Assembly (NCBI GenBank): GCA_919902045.1 | Contig: CAKKSP010000019.1 | Span: 1-32,762 of the forward strand | Direction: 5' to 3' | From: Omnitrophica bacterium GWA2_41_15 | GTDB taxonomy: Bacteria; Omnitrophota; Gorgyraeia; Gygaellales; Profunditerraquicolaceae | DNA: 32,762 bases | Shown here: piece after piece, positions 22,445-30,089 of the stretch | Layout: each line of letters starts with the position of its first letter | Numbering within the stretch: position 1 is the stretch's first letter | Made by a program: the position numbers and the translations under genes | The notes under the pieces: model-generated | The model's database searches: none | What the model was told of the DNA's origin: nothing | The model's input: the letters and a program-made list of their open reading frames with translations, nothing else

Positions 22445-23243
22445 CGTGCTTGGCCTTGAGCGAGAGCCTTTTTCTACAAGCCCTGACCCTGATTTTCTTT
22501 ACCGTTCTGTAAGCCATGAAACTGCCCTGAAACGGCTTGAGATTGCAATCCGCCTGCGACGGGGATTGAGTATTATTTTAGGAGATGTCGGAACAGGAAA
22601 AACTACGCTTTCTCGCGCGCTGTTGCAGATTTTTAAGGATGAAGAAGATTTTATTTTTCATCTCGTGCTTGATCCTAATTACAAGTCAGAATATCAGTTC
22701 CTTTTGAGCCTTGCCAAGATGTTTAACATTGTTCCGGAATTTAAATCCACCCTTGATTTTAAAGAAGCGCTCCAGCGTTACCTTTATCAAAAAGGGGTTG
22801 AAGAAAATAAAACCATAGTTTTATTAATTGACGAAGGCCAGAAGATCAGCCCGGAAAACCTTGAGGTGCTGCGCACGCTGCTAAATTATGAAACTAACGA
22901 ATTTAAACTTCTGCAGTTAATTATAATGGCACAGGTTGAACTTTTGCCCAGGATCAAGCGTGTTCGTAATTTTATTGACCGTGTGGCGCTAAAGTATACG
23001 ATTAATCCTTTGGACGAAGAAGAGACGCGCAAGATGATACTTTTTCGGTTGCACCAAGGAGGGTATGATCATGGAGGAAGTGTTTTTACTGATGATGCGA
23101 TCAAGACAATTTATCAGCATACACAAGGGTATCCGCGCCGTATCTCTATGCTTTGCCATGATGCACTTGAACTTATGGTCATGGAAGAGCATCGTTATAT
23201 TGACGGACTCCTTATAAAAAAGATCATTAAACAGCAGGAATAA
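22431..23243 (+). CDS. ExeA/GspA-like AAA ATPase
   Basis: This is a general-secretion-pathway-type ATPase of 270 residues. It opens with YYNVLGLEREPFSTSPDPDF, the typical start of ExeA-like proteins. Walker A is GDVGTGKT (51-58) and Walker B is VLLIDEGQ (130-136), with sensor and lid regions following. In Aeromonas, ExeA with ExeB helps the secretin pass peptidoglycan and assemble; here no peptidoglycan-binding domain or membrane segment is seen. The start is GTG with AAAGGAG upstream (from 22417), inside the end of the MerR gene. The GspC-like gene overlaps its stop by one base, and the secretin follows, which supports a role in secretin assembly. Confidence 0.88.
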   Translation: MSYYNVLGLEREPFSTSPDPDFLYRSVSHETALKRLEIAIRLRRGLSIILGDVGTGKTTLSRALLQIFKDEEDFIFHLVLDPNYKSEYQFLLSLAKMFNIVPEFKSTLDFKEALQRYLYQKGVEENKTIVLLIDEGQKISPENLEVLRTLLNYETNEFKLLQLIIMAQVELLPRIKRVRNFIDRVALKYTINPLDEEETRKMILFRLHQGGYDHGGSVFTDDAIKTIYQHTQGYPRRISMLCHDALELMVMEEHRYIDGLLIKKIIKQQE

Positions 23244-23839
23244 TGAGCGAATACGTAGCCCCTGAAGAAAAACTTTTGCGATTGATTAGAGGCCAGAAAA
23301 AGCCTGTGGTTTTAGGTGATTTGCCTAAAAAACAATCAGCGCAGGAAAAAGTAAAGAAAGAATTTGGGTTTGTTTTAAATTTAACAAAAATAAAGAATTT
23401 TAGCCTGGGAATTTTTATTTTGAGTTCATTGATTTTTTTACTGCTCTTAAATTGGCCTGCTTACACGCCAAAAGAGTTGGTGCATCAGGCAGTTGTTATT
23501 AAACAGGTAGCTCTTGATATTGAAAAAAATAAGGCTGATGCCGGCGAGGATCTGGATAAATATTTAGCAGGTGCAGAGAAGAAGCAGATTTTTTTGTTAT
23601 CAAGTAAAACTGAAAATGCGCAAGTAGCAGCGATTGCTGCTTCAGAACTGTTAAAAGATTTAAGCCTTTTAGGGGTAATCACCGGAGATGACCCGCAGGC
23701 AGTGGTGGAAGATAAGTTAAGCCAGAAAACATATTATTTAAAAGAAGGGCAGTTTGTCAGGGAGTTCAAACTTAAAAAAATCGGAGAAGCAAAAATTATC
23801 CTTGAATACGGAGGAGATGAATTTGAGTTGCATTTATAA
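23243..23839 (+). CDS. GspC-like inner-membrane protein of a type II secretion-like system
   Basis: The protein has a cytoplasmic N-terminus of about 50 residues, one membrane segment (about residues 53-70, LGIFILSSLIFLLLLNW) and a periplasmic part. The C-terminal stretch LSLLGVITGDDPQAVVED...TYYLKEGQFVREFKLKKIGEAKIILEY resembles the homology region of GspC/PilP proteins, which contacts the secretin. No PDZ domain is present. Length is 198 aa. Its position between an ExeA-like ATPase and a secretin supports the assignment, which is by pattern and context rather than strong motif. It overlaps the ATPase stop by one base. Confidence 0.75.
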   Translation: MSEYVAPEEKLLRLIRGQKKPVVLGDLPKKQSAQEKVKKEFGFVLNLTKIKNFSLGIFILSSLIFLLLLNWPAYTPKELVHQAVVIKQVALDIEKNKADAGEDLDKYLAGAEKKQIFLLSSKTENAQVAAIAASELLKDLSLLGVITGDDPQAVVEDKLSQKTYYLKEGQFVREFKLKKIGEAKIILEYGGDEFELHL

Positions 23840-23855
23840 AAGTTATCCACAGGGT

Positions 23856-23877
23856 AGGAGAGGTTTAAACCTCTCCT
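23856..23877. repeat. Perfect 22-bp palindrome between the gspC-like and secretin genes
   Basis: AGGAGAGGTTT is followed directly by its complement AAACCTCTCCT. No T run follows, so it is not a standard terminator. It may be an RNA hairpin that tunes downstream expression, or a protein-binding site. Confidence 0.7.
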
Positions 23878-23905
23878 GCTAATTGTGTTTTATGCCGGAG
23901 GTCCG

Positions 23906-25555
23906 ATGAAAAGGAATCGTTTATTTATAATAATATCTATAATTGGGTTATCGGTTTTCGGTGCTCGTGGCTCGGCATTATACGCTCAGGATGCAATTTC
24001 GCCAAAGATCTCTTCAAATAAAATCTCCCTTGATATTAAAGGCATGGATGTGGTTGATGTGATTAAGATGCTCGCCACAAGAAACGGGATAAATGTTGTA
24101 GTCGGCAAAAATGTCAGCGGAAAAGTTACTCTATTTCTTAAGGAAGTAGATATGTGGGATGCCTTTGAGATTATTCTTCTTTCAAATGAACTGGCCTATG
24201 ATAAAAAAGGCGATATCATAAATATTATGACCCAGCGGGATTATGAATTAATCTATGGAGAGCGTTATAAAGATGCCAAAGAAGCCGCAATCGTTTCTCT
24301 TAAGTATGCAAAAGCAATTGACCTGGCACGCGCCTTAAATCAGATAAAGACAAATATCGGCCGCATTGTGGTAGACGAGGGTTCAAATACCATGGTACTT
24401 ATTGATTCTGCGGCTAAAGTTGCGGATATGAAACGATTCATTAAGGAAACGGACCTGCCCGTACAGACAAAGGTCTTTAGCCTGAATTACGCTCAAGTAG
24501 ATAAACTTAGCCCGAAAATTCAGGATACGCTTACTAAGGGTGTTGGTACAATGAAGATTGATGAGAGGACGAATAAAATCGTAATTACCGATTATCCGGA
24601 AAAAATAATCGAGATAGCTGCGTTGATGAAGGCTTTTGATGAGAAAACTCCCCAAGTGCTTATTGATGCTCAAATAATTGAGGTACGGCCTTCGAATAAG
24701 TTTGAAATGGGAGTGGATTGGGATTTCTGGATTGAGAAAAATTTTAAACTCGCATCGTCGCTTCCGATCAGCACCAGCGGCCGTTTAGTAGTAGGTACGC
24801 CTTCGGTTGCACCTACTCAAAAAGGAGATTATAAAGCGATCCTAGATTTATTGCGCACTATCGGTAATACTAAAATTCTTTCAAGCCCTCGGATTATGGC
24901 ATTGAATAATCAGGAAGCGATGATCATGGTCGGTTCAAAGGAGGCTTATGCCTCTACTACTACGGTTACAGGCGATGGCGGCACGGTTACTACAGCAGAA
25001 AATATTACTTTTGTGGATGTTGGGATCAAGCTCCATGTTACTCCTACGATTAACCGGGAAAATTTTGTCACTATGAAAATAAAACCGGAGGTAAGTTCCG
25101 TAGGCAGTGAATATCTGACTGCTAAAGGCGAGACTATCCCGGAGATTTCTACTTCCGAAGCAGAAACTACCGTAATGGTCAAAGACGGTGTTACCGTAAT
25201 TATCGGAGGTTTAAAAAAGGACGAAAAATATAAAACCCAAAAAGAGATCCCGTTTATCGCAAAAATACCTTTAGTGGGATTATTATTCCGTAACTTATCT
25301 GAAGAGCGTAAAAATACGGAACTTGTGATTCTACTTACTCCGCATATTATGTCCGGGGAAAGTTCTTTTACCGAATTTAGTGATATCAGGCCTAAAGACG
25401 GAGCGATAATTAAACTTGATAAAGAAGGCAATGTAAAACAAGATGTTTGTAAAGATAGTAATGAAGATGAAACTATGCAGGCCGGTTGGGAATATTACCG
25501 GTTTTTGATAGATAAGGTGAGCCGGGTTGCTAAAAAAGCAGCGCCTGTCGGATAA
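23906..25555 (+). CDS. Secretin (GspD/PilQ family outer-membrane channel)
   Basis: A signal peptide (about residues 1-28, ending LYAQ) is followed by an STN/N0-type domain (ISLDIKGMDVVDVIKMLA) and secretin N-domains. The C-terminal secretin barrel is typical: VDVGIKLHVTPTI, then TTVMVKDGVTVIIGGL and IPLVGLLFRN...TELVILLTPHIM. ATG 23906 is preferred over the in-frame GTG 23885 because GGAGG (23897-23901) lies just before it and it puts the signal peptide at the N-terminus. The channel should export folded proteins or pili across the outer membrane. After the barrel, WEYYRFLIDKVSRVAKKAAP resembles the first helix of a TonB C-terminal domain. The rest of that domain continues in the same frame beyond the TAA stop. 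Confidence 0.93.
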   Translation: MKRNRLFIIISIIGLSVFGARGSALYAQDAISPKISSNKISLDIKGMDVVDVIKMLATRNGINVVVGKNVSGKVTLFLKEVDMWDAFEIILLSNELAYDKKGDIINIMTQRDYELIYGERYKDAKEAAIVSLKYAKAIDLARALNQIKTNIGRIVVDEGSNTMVLIDSAAKVADMKRFIKETDLPVQTKVFSLNYAQVDKLSPKIQDTLTKGVGTMKIDERTNKIVITDYPEKIIEIAALMKAFDEKTPQVLIDAQIIEVRPSNKFEMGVDWDFWIEKNFKLASSLPISTSGRLVVGTPSVAPTQKGDYKAILDLLRTIGNTKILSSPRIMALNNQEAMIMVGSKEAYASTTTVTGDGGTVTTAENITFVDVGIKLHVTPTINRENFVTMKIKPEVSSVGSEYLTAKGETIPEISTSEAETTVMVKDGVTVIIGGLKKDEKYKTQKEIPFIAKIPLVGLLFRNLSEERKNTELVILLTPHIMSGESSFTEFSDIRPKDGAIIKLDKEGNVKQDVCKDSNEDETMQAGWEYYRFLIDKVSRVAKKAAPVG

Positions 25556-25753
25556 AAAGGGATAGTTAAAATTATTTTTTCTTTGACTAATGACGGCAGC
25601 CTTATTTCGGAGCCGCAGGCAGAAACGCAGGGGAATAATATTTTGGTTGAGGCTGCGATAAAGGCGGTAAAATCTGCTGCTCCGTTTGCGCCTTTTCCGA
25701 AATATCTTAATAAAGAAAAAGAAGTTTTTAAAATTATGCTGGCTTATGAATAG
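25556..25753 (+). other. TonB C-terminal-like domain in phase behind the secretin stop codon
   Basis: The 65 codons between the secretin TAA (25553-25555) and TAG (25751-25753) read without interruption. They start with KGIVKIIFSLTNDGSL, then have a helix NNILVEAAIKAVKSAAPFAP and end VFKIMLAYE. This is the pattern of a TonB_C domain (strand with FxLxxDGSL, helix with AAxxAVxxAxPF, final strand). No ATG or good ribosome-binding site opens it; the first alternative start is TTG 25583, inside the domain. I infer a secretin-TonB_C fusion broken by one stop codon. Recent mutation, sequencing or assembly error, and stop-codon readthrough are all possible. Confidence 0.7.
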
Positions 25754-25764
25754 GAGATAAACCT

Positions 25765-26136
25765 ATGGCAGAATTATTGATCGTAGACGACGAAACAGAT
25801 GTGCGGGAGTTTGCCGCGAATTTTTTCCGTAAACGTAAAATTGATGTGATCACCGCAGGAAGCGGGGAAGAAGCGCTTTTATTCATTGAAAAAGAAAAAC
25901 CCAAGCTCGTACTTTTAGATATTACGATGCCCGGGATAGACGGGATTGAAACCCTGCGCCGGATCAGAAAGTTAAATGAAAAACTGAATGTTGTTATGGT
26001 GACAGGAATTTATCCTGATGAAGGTGACGCTTTTAAACAGTGCCAGGAATTAGGAGTAAAGGTATACATTCATAAACCGTTAAGGCTTGAAGAATTGCAG
26101 GAAGTGGTTTTAAGGGAGATGGCCCTATGCGCGTAG
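25765..26136 (+). CDS. CheY-like single-domain response regulator
   Basis: This is a stand-alone receiver domain of 123 residues with D8/D9 (IVDDE), phosphoacceptor D52 (LLDITMPG), T80 (MVTG) and K104 (HKPLR). No output domain is attached. AGGAG lies 8 bases before the ATG. It overlaps the HD-GYP phosphodiesterase gene by 10 bases, so it probably controls that enzyme as a separately made receiver; many HD-GYP proteins carry such a domain fused. No cognate histidine kinase is present in the window. Confidence 0.93.
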   Translation: MAELLIVDDETDVREFAANFFRKRKIDVITAGSGEEALLFIEKEKPKLVLLDITMPGIDGIETLRRIRKLNEKLNVVMVTGIYPDEGDAFKQCQELGVKVYIHKPLRLEELQEVVLREMALCA

Positions 26137-27293
26137 ATTACAAGAAAGAACTGGAGATTGCAGCAAAAAGCATGATCATGGTGCATGATTCAGAAGTGCT
26201 GATTAAAATGATTGTGCGTATGATCGTGCAAAAAGTAAAAGTAAACCACGCCGGAATACTTCTTTTTGACGTGGAAAAAGACGCCTACGTGCTTAATGTT
26301 TCGCGTGGGGCGTTGGGTTTAAGGATACCCGCTGGTTTCGCGCGGGTAGACAAAAATAATCCGCTGATCAGATTTTTTACTGAACGCTGGGACAGGATCT
26401 TGGGAATTGAAGGTATGATTGTATTACAAGATGCGAAAAAAATACTGCGTAAGAAAAATATTCCCACAATGGGTAAAAAAATCCTTGAGGGAGCGCTGCT
26501 TGAGCTGGATATTTTTGAGTCAGTGGCTTGTATCTCAAGCTATTTCCGTAATGACCTGCTTGGCCTGCTTCTGTTGGGCACAAAAAGAAATAAAAAAGAT
26601 TTTACTACTGATGAGCTGACTTTTTTTAGCGCTCTGGCATCTGACGTGGCAATGGCAATACGTAATGCCCAGCTTTTTACTAATCTTGAAGATGAGTTGA
26701 ACAAGAAGCACCGCCTATTTTTGCATACTACCATAGCCTTAGCTGCGGCAATCGACGCGAAAGACCATTATACTCATGGCCACACGGCGCGGGTAACATC
26801 ATTAAGCTTAAGGCTTGCGCAGAAATTAGGACAGATATTAAAAAAGGAGTTTGCTCCGAATTTCCTTGAACATCTGCATATTGCATCGCTTTTGCATGAT
26901 ATAGGAAAAATCGGGATTCCTGAAAGCATCCTGAATAAAGATGGGCCGCTTGATCCTGATGAACAGCGTAAGATGCGCGAGCATACTATACTTGGGACAA
27001 CAATTTTACAGCCGATCCGGGAACTTAGTGAAGCGATACAAGGAGTAAAATATCATCACGAGCATTATGATGGCTCCGGGTATCCGGAAGGTTTAAAAGG
27101 TGAACAGATTCCTTTAGTCGCTTCGATAATTGCCGTTGCAGATTCATTTGATGCTATGACTACTGACCGGCCTTACCGTAAGGGCCTAGATAAAGATAAA
27201 GCTGTGGAAGAGATTAAGCGATGTAGCAATACGCAATTTAATCCGATAGTAGCGGATGCGTTTATTGAATTATTTAAAGAGGGAGAGGTGTAA
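26127..27293 (+). CDS. GAF-HD-GYP cyclic-di-GMP phosphodiesterase
   Basis: It degrades c-di-GMP. Residues about 10-185 look like a GAF-type sensor domain. The HD-GYP domain follows: H at KDHYTHGHTARVT, the H257-D258 pair in LLHDIGKIGIP, and HHEHYDGSGYPEGLKG at residues 310-325, which contains the defining HHExxDGxGYP. The closing VADSFDAMTTDRPYRK motif is intact, so catalysis is expected. There is no membrane segment. It is coupled with the CheY-like gene upstream and 6 bases from the glycosyltransferase gene downstream. It can lower the signal read by the PilZ protein and the riboswitch elsewhere in the window. Confidence 0.94.
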   Translation: MRVDYKKELEIAAKSMIMVHDSEVLIKMIVRMIVQKVKVNHAGILLFDVEKDAYVLNVSRGALGLRIPAGFARVDKNNPLIRFFTERWDRILGIEGMIVLQDAKKILRKKNIPTMGKKILEGALLELDIFESVACISSYFRNDLLGLLLLGTKRNKKDFTTDELTFFSALASDVAMAIRNAQLFTNLEDELNKKHRLFLHTTIALAAAIDAKDHYTHGHTARVTSLSLRLAQKLGQILKKEFAPNFLEHLHIASLLHDIGKIGIPESILNKDGPLDPDEQRKMREHTILGTTILQPIRELSEAIQGVKYHHEHYDGSGYPEGLKGEQIPLVASIIAVADSFDAMTTDRPYRKGLDKDKAVEEIKRCSNTQFNPIVADAFIELFKEGEV

Positions 27294-27299
27294 TAAAAA

Positions 27300-28439
27300 A
27301 TGTCAGCTCCGCGCATTATCCTGATGTATATTTCAGAAGTATCCGGGCATCACAGTGCAACCGTTGCTGTTGAGAAAGCGATAAAAGAGCTTTCCCCGCA
27401 GGCCGAAGTTCTAAATATCAATGCCTTTAATTACACAAACCCGGTTTCGGAAAAAGTGGTGAATAAGCTTTATATGAGCGTGATCCAGGGGGCGCCTGCG
27501 ATCTGGGATTATTTGTATGATAACCCGAAAATCGTGGAAAAAATTAATCAGCTTAAAAATTTTGTGCATAAATTTAATTCACCTAAATTTAAGCGGCTTT
27601 TTGATAAGTTTAAGCCGCATGTAGTCGCTTGTTCTCAGGCATTTCCCTGCGGGATGGTTGCGGATTATAAAAAGGAATATTTTTCAACCCTTCCGCTTGT
27701 AGCTGTTCTTACGGATTATGTGCCGCATTCATATTGGATATACGATGACATTGATTATTATATTACTCCTTCAAATGAAGTCAGTCAGCGCCTGATTGCA
27801 AAAGGGGTAAATAGCGCGAAAATAAAATCCTTCGGGATTCCTTTTGATCATAAATTCAGGAAGTCGTATGGCCGTAAGGAGGTTTGCGCAAAGCTCGGGC
27901 TTAACCCAAATATTTTTACCGTGCTATTGATGGGCGGAGGCCAGGGGTTAGGGCCGATCAAGGGGATAGTTCAACATCTTGATAAAGTAAGTGCTCCGCT
28001 TCAGGAGATTATTGTTTGCGGAACAAACCGTAAACTTTATAAAAAACTAAAAAGAGAAACCAAGCGTTGTTATAAAAAAATACATCTTTTGGGTTACGCT
28101 AATAATATCAATGAACTTATGGATGCCTCGGATGTTATTATCACGAAGCCGGGGGGGATCACCAGCTCTGAAGCGCTTTGTAAGAATCTTCCGATGATTA
28201 TCGTAAAGCCTATACCGGGGCAAGAAGTAAATAATACGGATTATCTGACCAGCCGTAAATCAGCGATTAAAATTACCCGGCTTGAAGAAGTGGAGATGGT
28301 GGTTGAGAATTTTATCCGGCATCCGCACCGGCTGCGTGAATTTAGGCAAGCCTGCGCCCGAATTAGTAAGCCCGATTCAAGCCTTGATATTGCCAAGCTT
28401 TTGCTTGATTTGGGGCAGCGTTATGCGCAAGGAGGTTAA
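27300..28439 (+). CDS. MGDG synthase/UgtP-like glycosyltransferase
   Basis: This is a member of the MGDG-synthase-type GT28 family, which adds sugars to diacylglycerol at the cytoplasmic membrane; MurG is a distant relative. The N-terminal part has the typical SEVSGHHSATVAVEKAI (residues 12-28; family form GxGHxxAA) and a VAVLTDYVPHSYW segment. The C-terminal nucleotide-sugar half has LLMGGGQGLGPIKGIV and KPGGITSSEALCKNLPMIIVKPIPG. Length (379 aa) is usual. It probably makes a glycolipid; the sugar and acceptor are not known. It follows the HD-GYP gene by 6 bases and is likely last in this operon. Confidence 0.85.
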   Translation: MSAPRIILMYISEVSGHHSATVAVEKAIKELSPQAEVLNINAFNYTNPVSEKVVNKLYMSVIQGAPAIWDYLYDNPKIVEKINQLKNFVHKFNSPKFKRLFDKFKPHVVACSQAFPCGMVADYKKEYFSTLPLVAVLTDYVPHSYWIYDDIDYYITPSNEVSQRLIAKGVNSAKIKSFGIPFDHKFRKSYGRKEVCAKLGLNPNIFTVLLMGGGQGLGPIKGIVQHLDKVSAPLQEIIVCGTNRKLYKKLKRETKRCYKKIHLLGYANNINELMDASDVIITKPGGITSSEALCKNLPMIIVKPIPGQEVNNTDYLTSRKSAIKITRLEEVEMVVENFIRHPHRLREFRQACARISKPDSSLDIAKLLLDLGQRYAQGG

Positions 28440-28442
28440 GTA

Positions 28443-28471
28443 TTGACTATTCTAAAAAAATGTTGTATAAT
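28443..28471 (+). promoter_or_regulatory. Sigma70 promoter of the MNT-HEPN pair
   Basis: TTGACT (28443-28448), a 17-base spacer and TATAAT (28466-28471). It is close to consensus and the strongest promoter in the window by eye. Confidence 0.85.
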
Positions 28472-28490
28472 TTACATCAAATGATGTAAA
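28471..28490. promoter_or_regulatory. Palindromic operator at the MNT-HEPN promoter
   Basis: TTTACATC-AAAT-GATGTAAA is a perfect 8+8 inverted repeat that begins at the last base of the -10 box and covers the expected start site. It is the likely binding site of the HTH domain of the downstream MNT protein, giving autorepression. Confidence 0.7.
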
Positions 28491-28515
28491 TATATCAACA
28501 ATAAGGAGCAAATTG

Positions 28516-29079
28516 ATGTCAGTATTGCTGAATACCAAATTAAGAAGAAAGTTATTAACTTATTCATTTACCCACGCGGATGAGGATTATTATGTGCGGC
28601 AGCTTTCTAACCTTATTGATGAGGATCCGGGTAATCTTTCAAGGGAACTGAGGAAGTTAGAGGCAGAGGGTATATATAGCTCGCTTACTAGGGGGAATGT
28701 AAAATTCTATTCCATTAATAAAAATTATCCATTATTTAATGAGTTTAAGAAGATTATTTTTAAAACCGAAGGCGTTGAGGGCAGCCTTAAGGAAATAGTT
28801 TTAAAATATAAAGGTATTATTCTTGCTTTTATTTATGGCTCTTATGCAAAAAACAAAGAAAAAAAATCTTCTGATATTGATTTAGCGGTTGTAGGAAGAT
28901 TTGATCGTGAACGGTTAACTAGCGATATCCGTAATTTAGAAACAAAACTAAATAGGGAAGTAAATTTTACCGTTTATGCCGAAGAAGAGTTTTTAAAAGA
29001 AAGAAAAAAAGAAGGCAGTTTTCTAAATTTAGTTATTAAGAATAAAATTATAGCTTTAAAAGGAAAGATTAATGCTTGA
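28516..29079 (+). CDS. HTH-fused minimal nucleotidyltransferase (MNT), antitoxin-like
   Basis: Residues about 1-70 form a winged helix-turn-helix (YYVRQLSNLIDEDPGNLSRE, then LEAEGIYSSLTRGNVKFYSIN). Residues about 98-187 form a minimal nucleotidyltransferase with GSYAKNKEKKSSDID, the GSx10DxD motif (G108, S109, D120, D122). The third acidic residue usually seen two strands later is not evident (VNFTVY). In HEPN/MNT toxin-antitoxin pairs the MNT protein neutralises the HEPN toxin, in studied cases by AMPylation. ATG 28516 is chosen over TTG 28513 because AAGGAG (28503-28508) is well spaced. The palindrome at the promoter fits autoregulation by the HTH part. It overlaps the HEPN gene by 8 bases. 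Confidence 0.85.
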   Translation: MSVLLNTKLRRKLLTYSFTHADEDYYVRQLSNLIDEDPGNLSRELRKLEAEGIYSSLTRGNVKFYSINKNYPLFNEFKKIIFKTEGVEGSLKEIVLKYKGIILAFIYGSYAKNKEKKSSDIDLAVVGRFDRERLTSDIRNLETKLNREVNFTVYAEEEFLKERKKEGSFLNLVIKNKIIALKGKINA

Positions 29080-29548
29080 TAAGACCATCGCTAGGTTAGA
29101 GAAGGATGGAAAACTACGAAAGCAGCCAGCAGGTTTAGTACAGGTGGAGGCTTTACTTAGAGAAGCCTTATTAGATCTAGGTGAAGCTAAAAAGATCACG
29201 CATTTGGCAAGCAGGGCAACATACTTATTAGCTTATATAGCCATGTTAAAAGCAGGAAGGGCGCTATTACTTTTAAAAGGATATGTTCCTGATGACGGCG
29301 CACAGCATAAGACGGTTGTTGATGTTACAAGTATTATATTGGGTGAGAAATACCTTAATCTAACAAGGCAATTTGAAACAATGCGTAGAAAACGTAATGA
29401 GCTTACTTATGAGGCGGGAGTTCTACTTTCTAAATCTGAATCTGAGAAGGCATTTTTAGATTCGATTGCTTTAATAAAGAAAATATTAAGCGAAGTAAAA
29501 TCTCAAAATCCACAGCTAGAGTTGAAGTTTGATTTAGATATGGAATAA
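29072..29548 (+). CDS. HEPN-domain protein, toxin-like partner of the MNT protein
   Basis: This is an all-helical protein of 158 residues. The HEPN signature RRKRNELTYEAG is at residues 105-116; the usual R-x4-6-H RNase motif here reads R108-N-x3-Y113, with Tyr replacing His. Such RN...Y forms occur in some HEPN subfamilies (SAV_6107-like), so it could be a weak or altered nuclease, or a non-nuclease partner. Overlap with the MNT gene and the shared promoter/operator support a toxin-antitoxin-like pair. The last residues are polar and disordered-looking. Toxicity is inferred from family context only. Confidence 0.78.
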   Translation: MLDKTIARLEKDGKLRKQPAGLVQVEALLREALLDLGEAKKITHLASRATYLLAYIAMLKAGRALLLLKGYVPDDGAQHKTVVDVTSIILGEKYLNLTRQFETMRRKRNELTYEAGVLLSKSESEKAFLDSIALIKKILSEVKSQNPQLELKFDLDME

Positions 29549-29642
29549 AGCTGTAAAGAATTTTAGTATTTCTTGTGTAACCAATTGGTAATTAATAGGT
29601 TGCGTACACTGTCTACAAGGGCGCAGGGGGGATTACTTAGCG

Positions 29643-30089
29643 ATGAAATTAGTTGAACAGATATTGATACGGAATAAAAAAAGGGAAGATATATATAAGC
29701 TGTTGAGGAAAATGCAGAATTTCCCGTCTTTTATGTCCTACGTAAAATCGGTTAAAATTATTAAAAAAATCCCTGATGGTTTTATTTCGGCATGGAATGT
29801 GTTTATTGATGGAGTGCCGGTAAGCTGGCAGGAGCAGGATATTTTTGATAATAAAAATTTAAGCATAAACTTTCAGATGTTAAATGGAGATTATTTAAAA
29901 TACCAGGGAAGCTGGCGATTATTAGATGATTTATACGGCTGTAAAATAATTTTGTCTTTGGACCTGGATGTAGGAGCAAGCGCATTTACCAGGTTTCCCG
30001 AAGTCGAGAAAGTTTTAAACAGAAAGATCAGGAAAGCTTTTAAAGGGATGCTTCTTGCCATTAAAATTAAACTCATAGGAAAAAAATGA
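29643..30089 (+). CDS. SRPBCC (polyketide cyclase/COQ10-like) lipid- or ligand-binding protein
   Basis: The pattern fits a 148-residue START-like helix-grip fold. An N-terminal strand (KLVEQILIRNKK) is followed by two short helices (REDIYKLLRKMQNFPSFMSYV), then antiparallel strands (VKIIKKI, FISAWNVFIDGVPVSWQEQDIFD, INFQMLNGDYLKYQGSWRLL, CKIILSLDLDVG) and a long basic C-terminal helix (FPEVEKVLNRKIRKAFKGMLL). Such proteins bind hydrophobic ligands or act as cyclases. It overlaps the first acyl-ACP-reductase-like gene by 4 bases, so it may hold or shape the substrate or product of that pathway. The G-rich AGGGGGG lies about 10 bases before the ATG. No promoter is clear in the 94 bases before it. 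Confidence 0.78.
   Translation: MKLVEQILIRNKKREDIYKLLRKMQNFPSFMSYVKSVKIIKKIPDGFISAWNVFIDGVPVSWQEQDIFDNKNLSINFQMLNGDYLKYQGSWRLLDDLYGCKIILSLDLDVGASAFTRFPEVEKVLNRKIRKAFKGMLLAIKIKLIGKK

Noticed and set aside
23843-23851. DnaA-box consensus TTATCCACA
   Set aside because: A single box only, inside an operon, with no cluster, AT-rich unwinding region or origin genes nearby; expected by chance at this window length.
29573-29597. Promoter before the SRPBCC gene (TTGTGT ... TTAATA)
   Set aside because: Spacing is only about 13 bases and the boxes are poor; the palindrome ACCAATTGGT nearby is short and could be chance.
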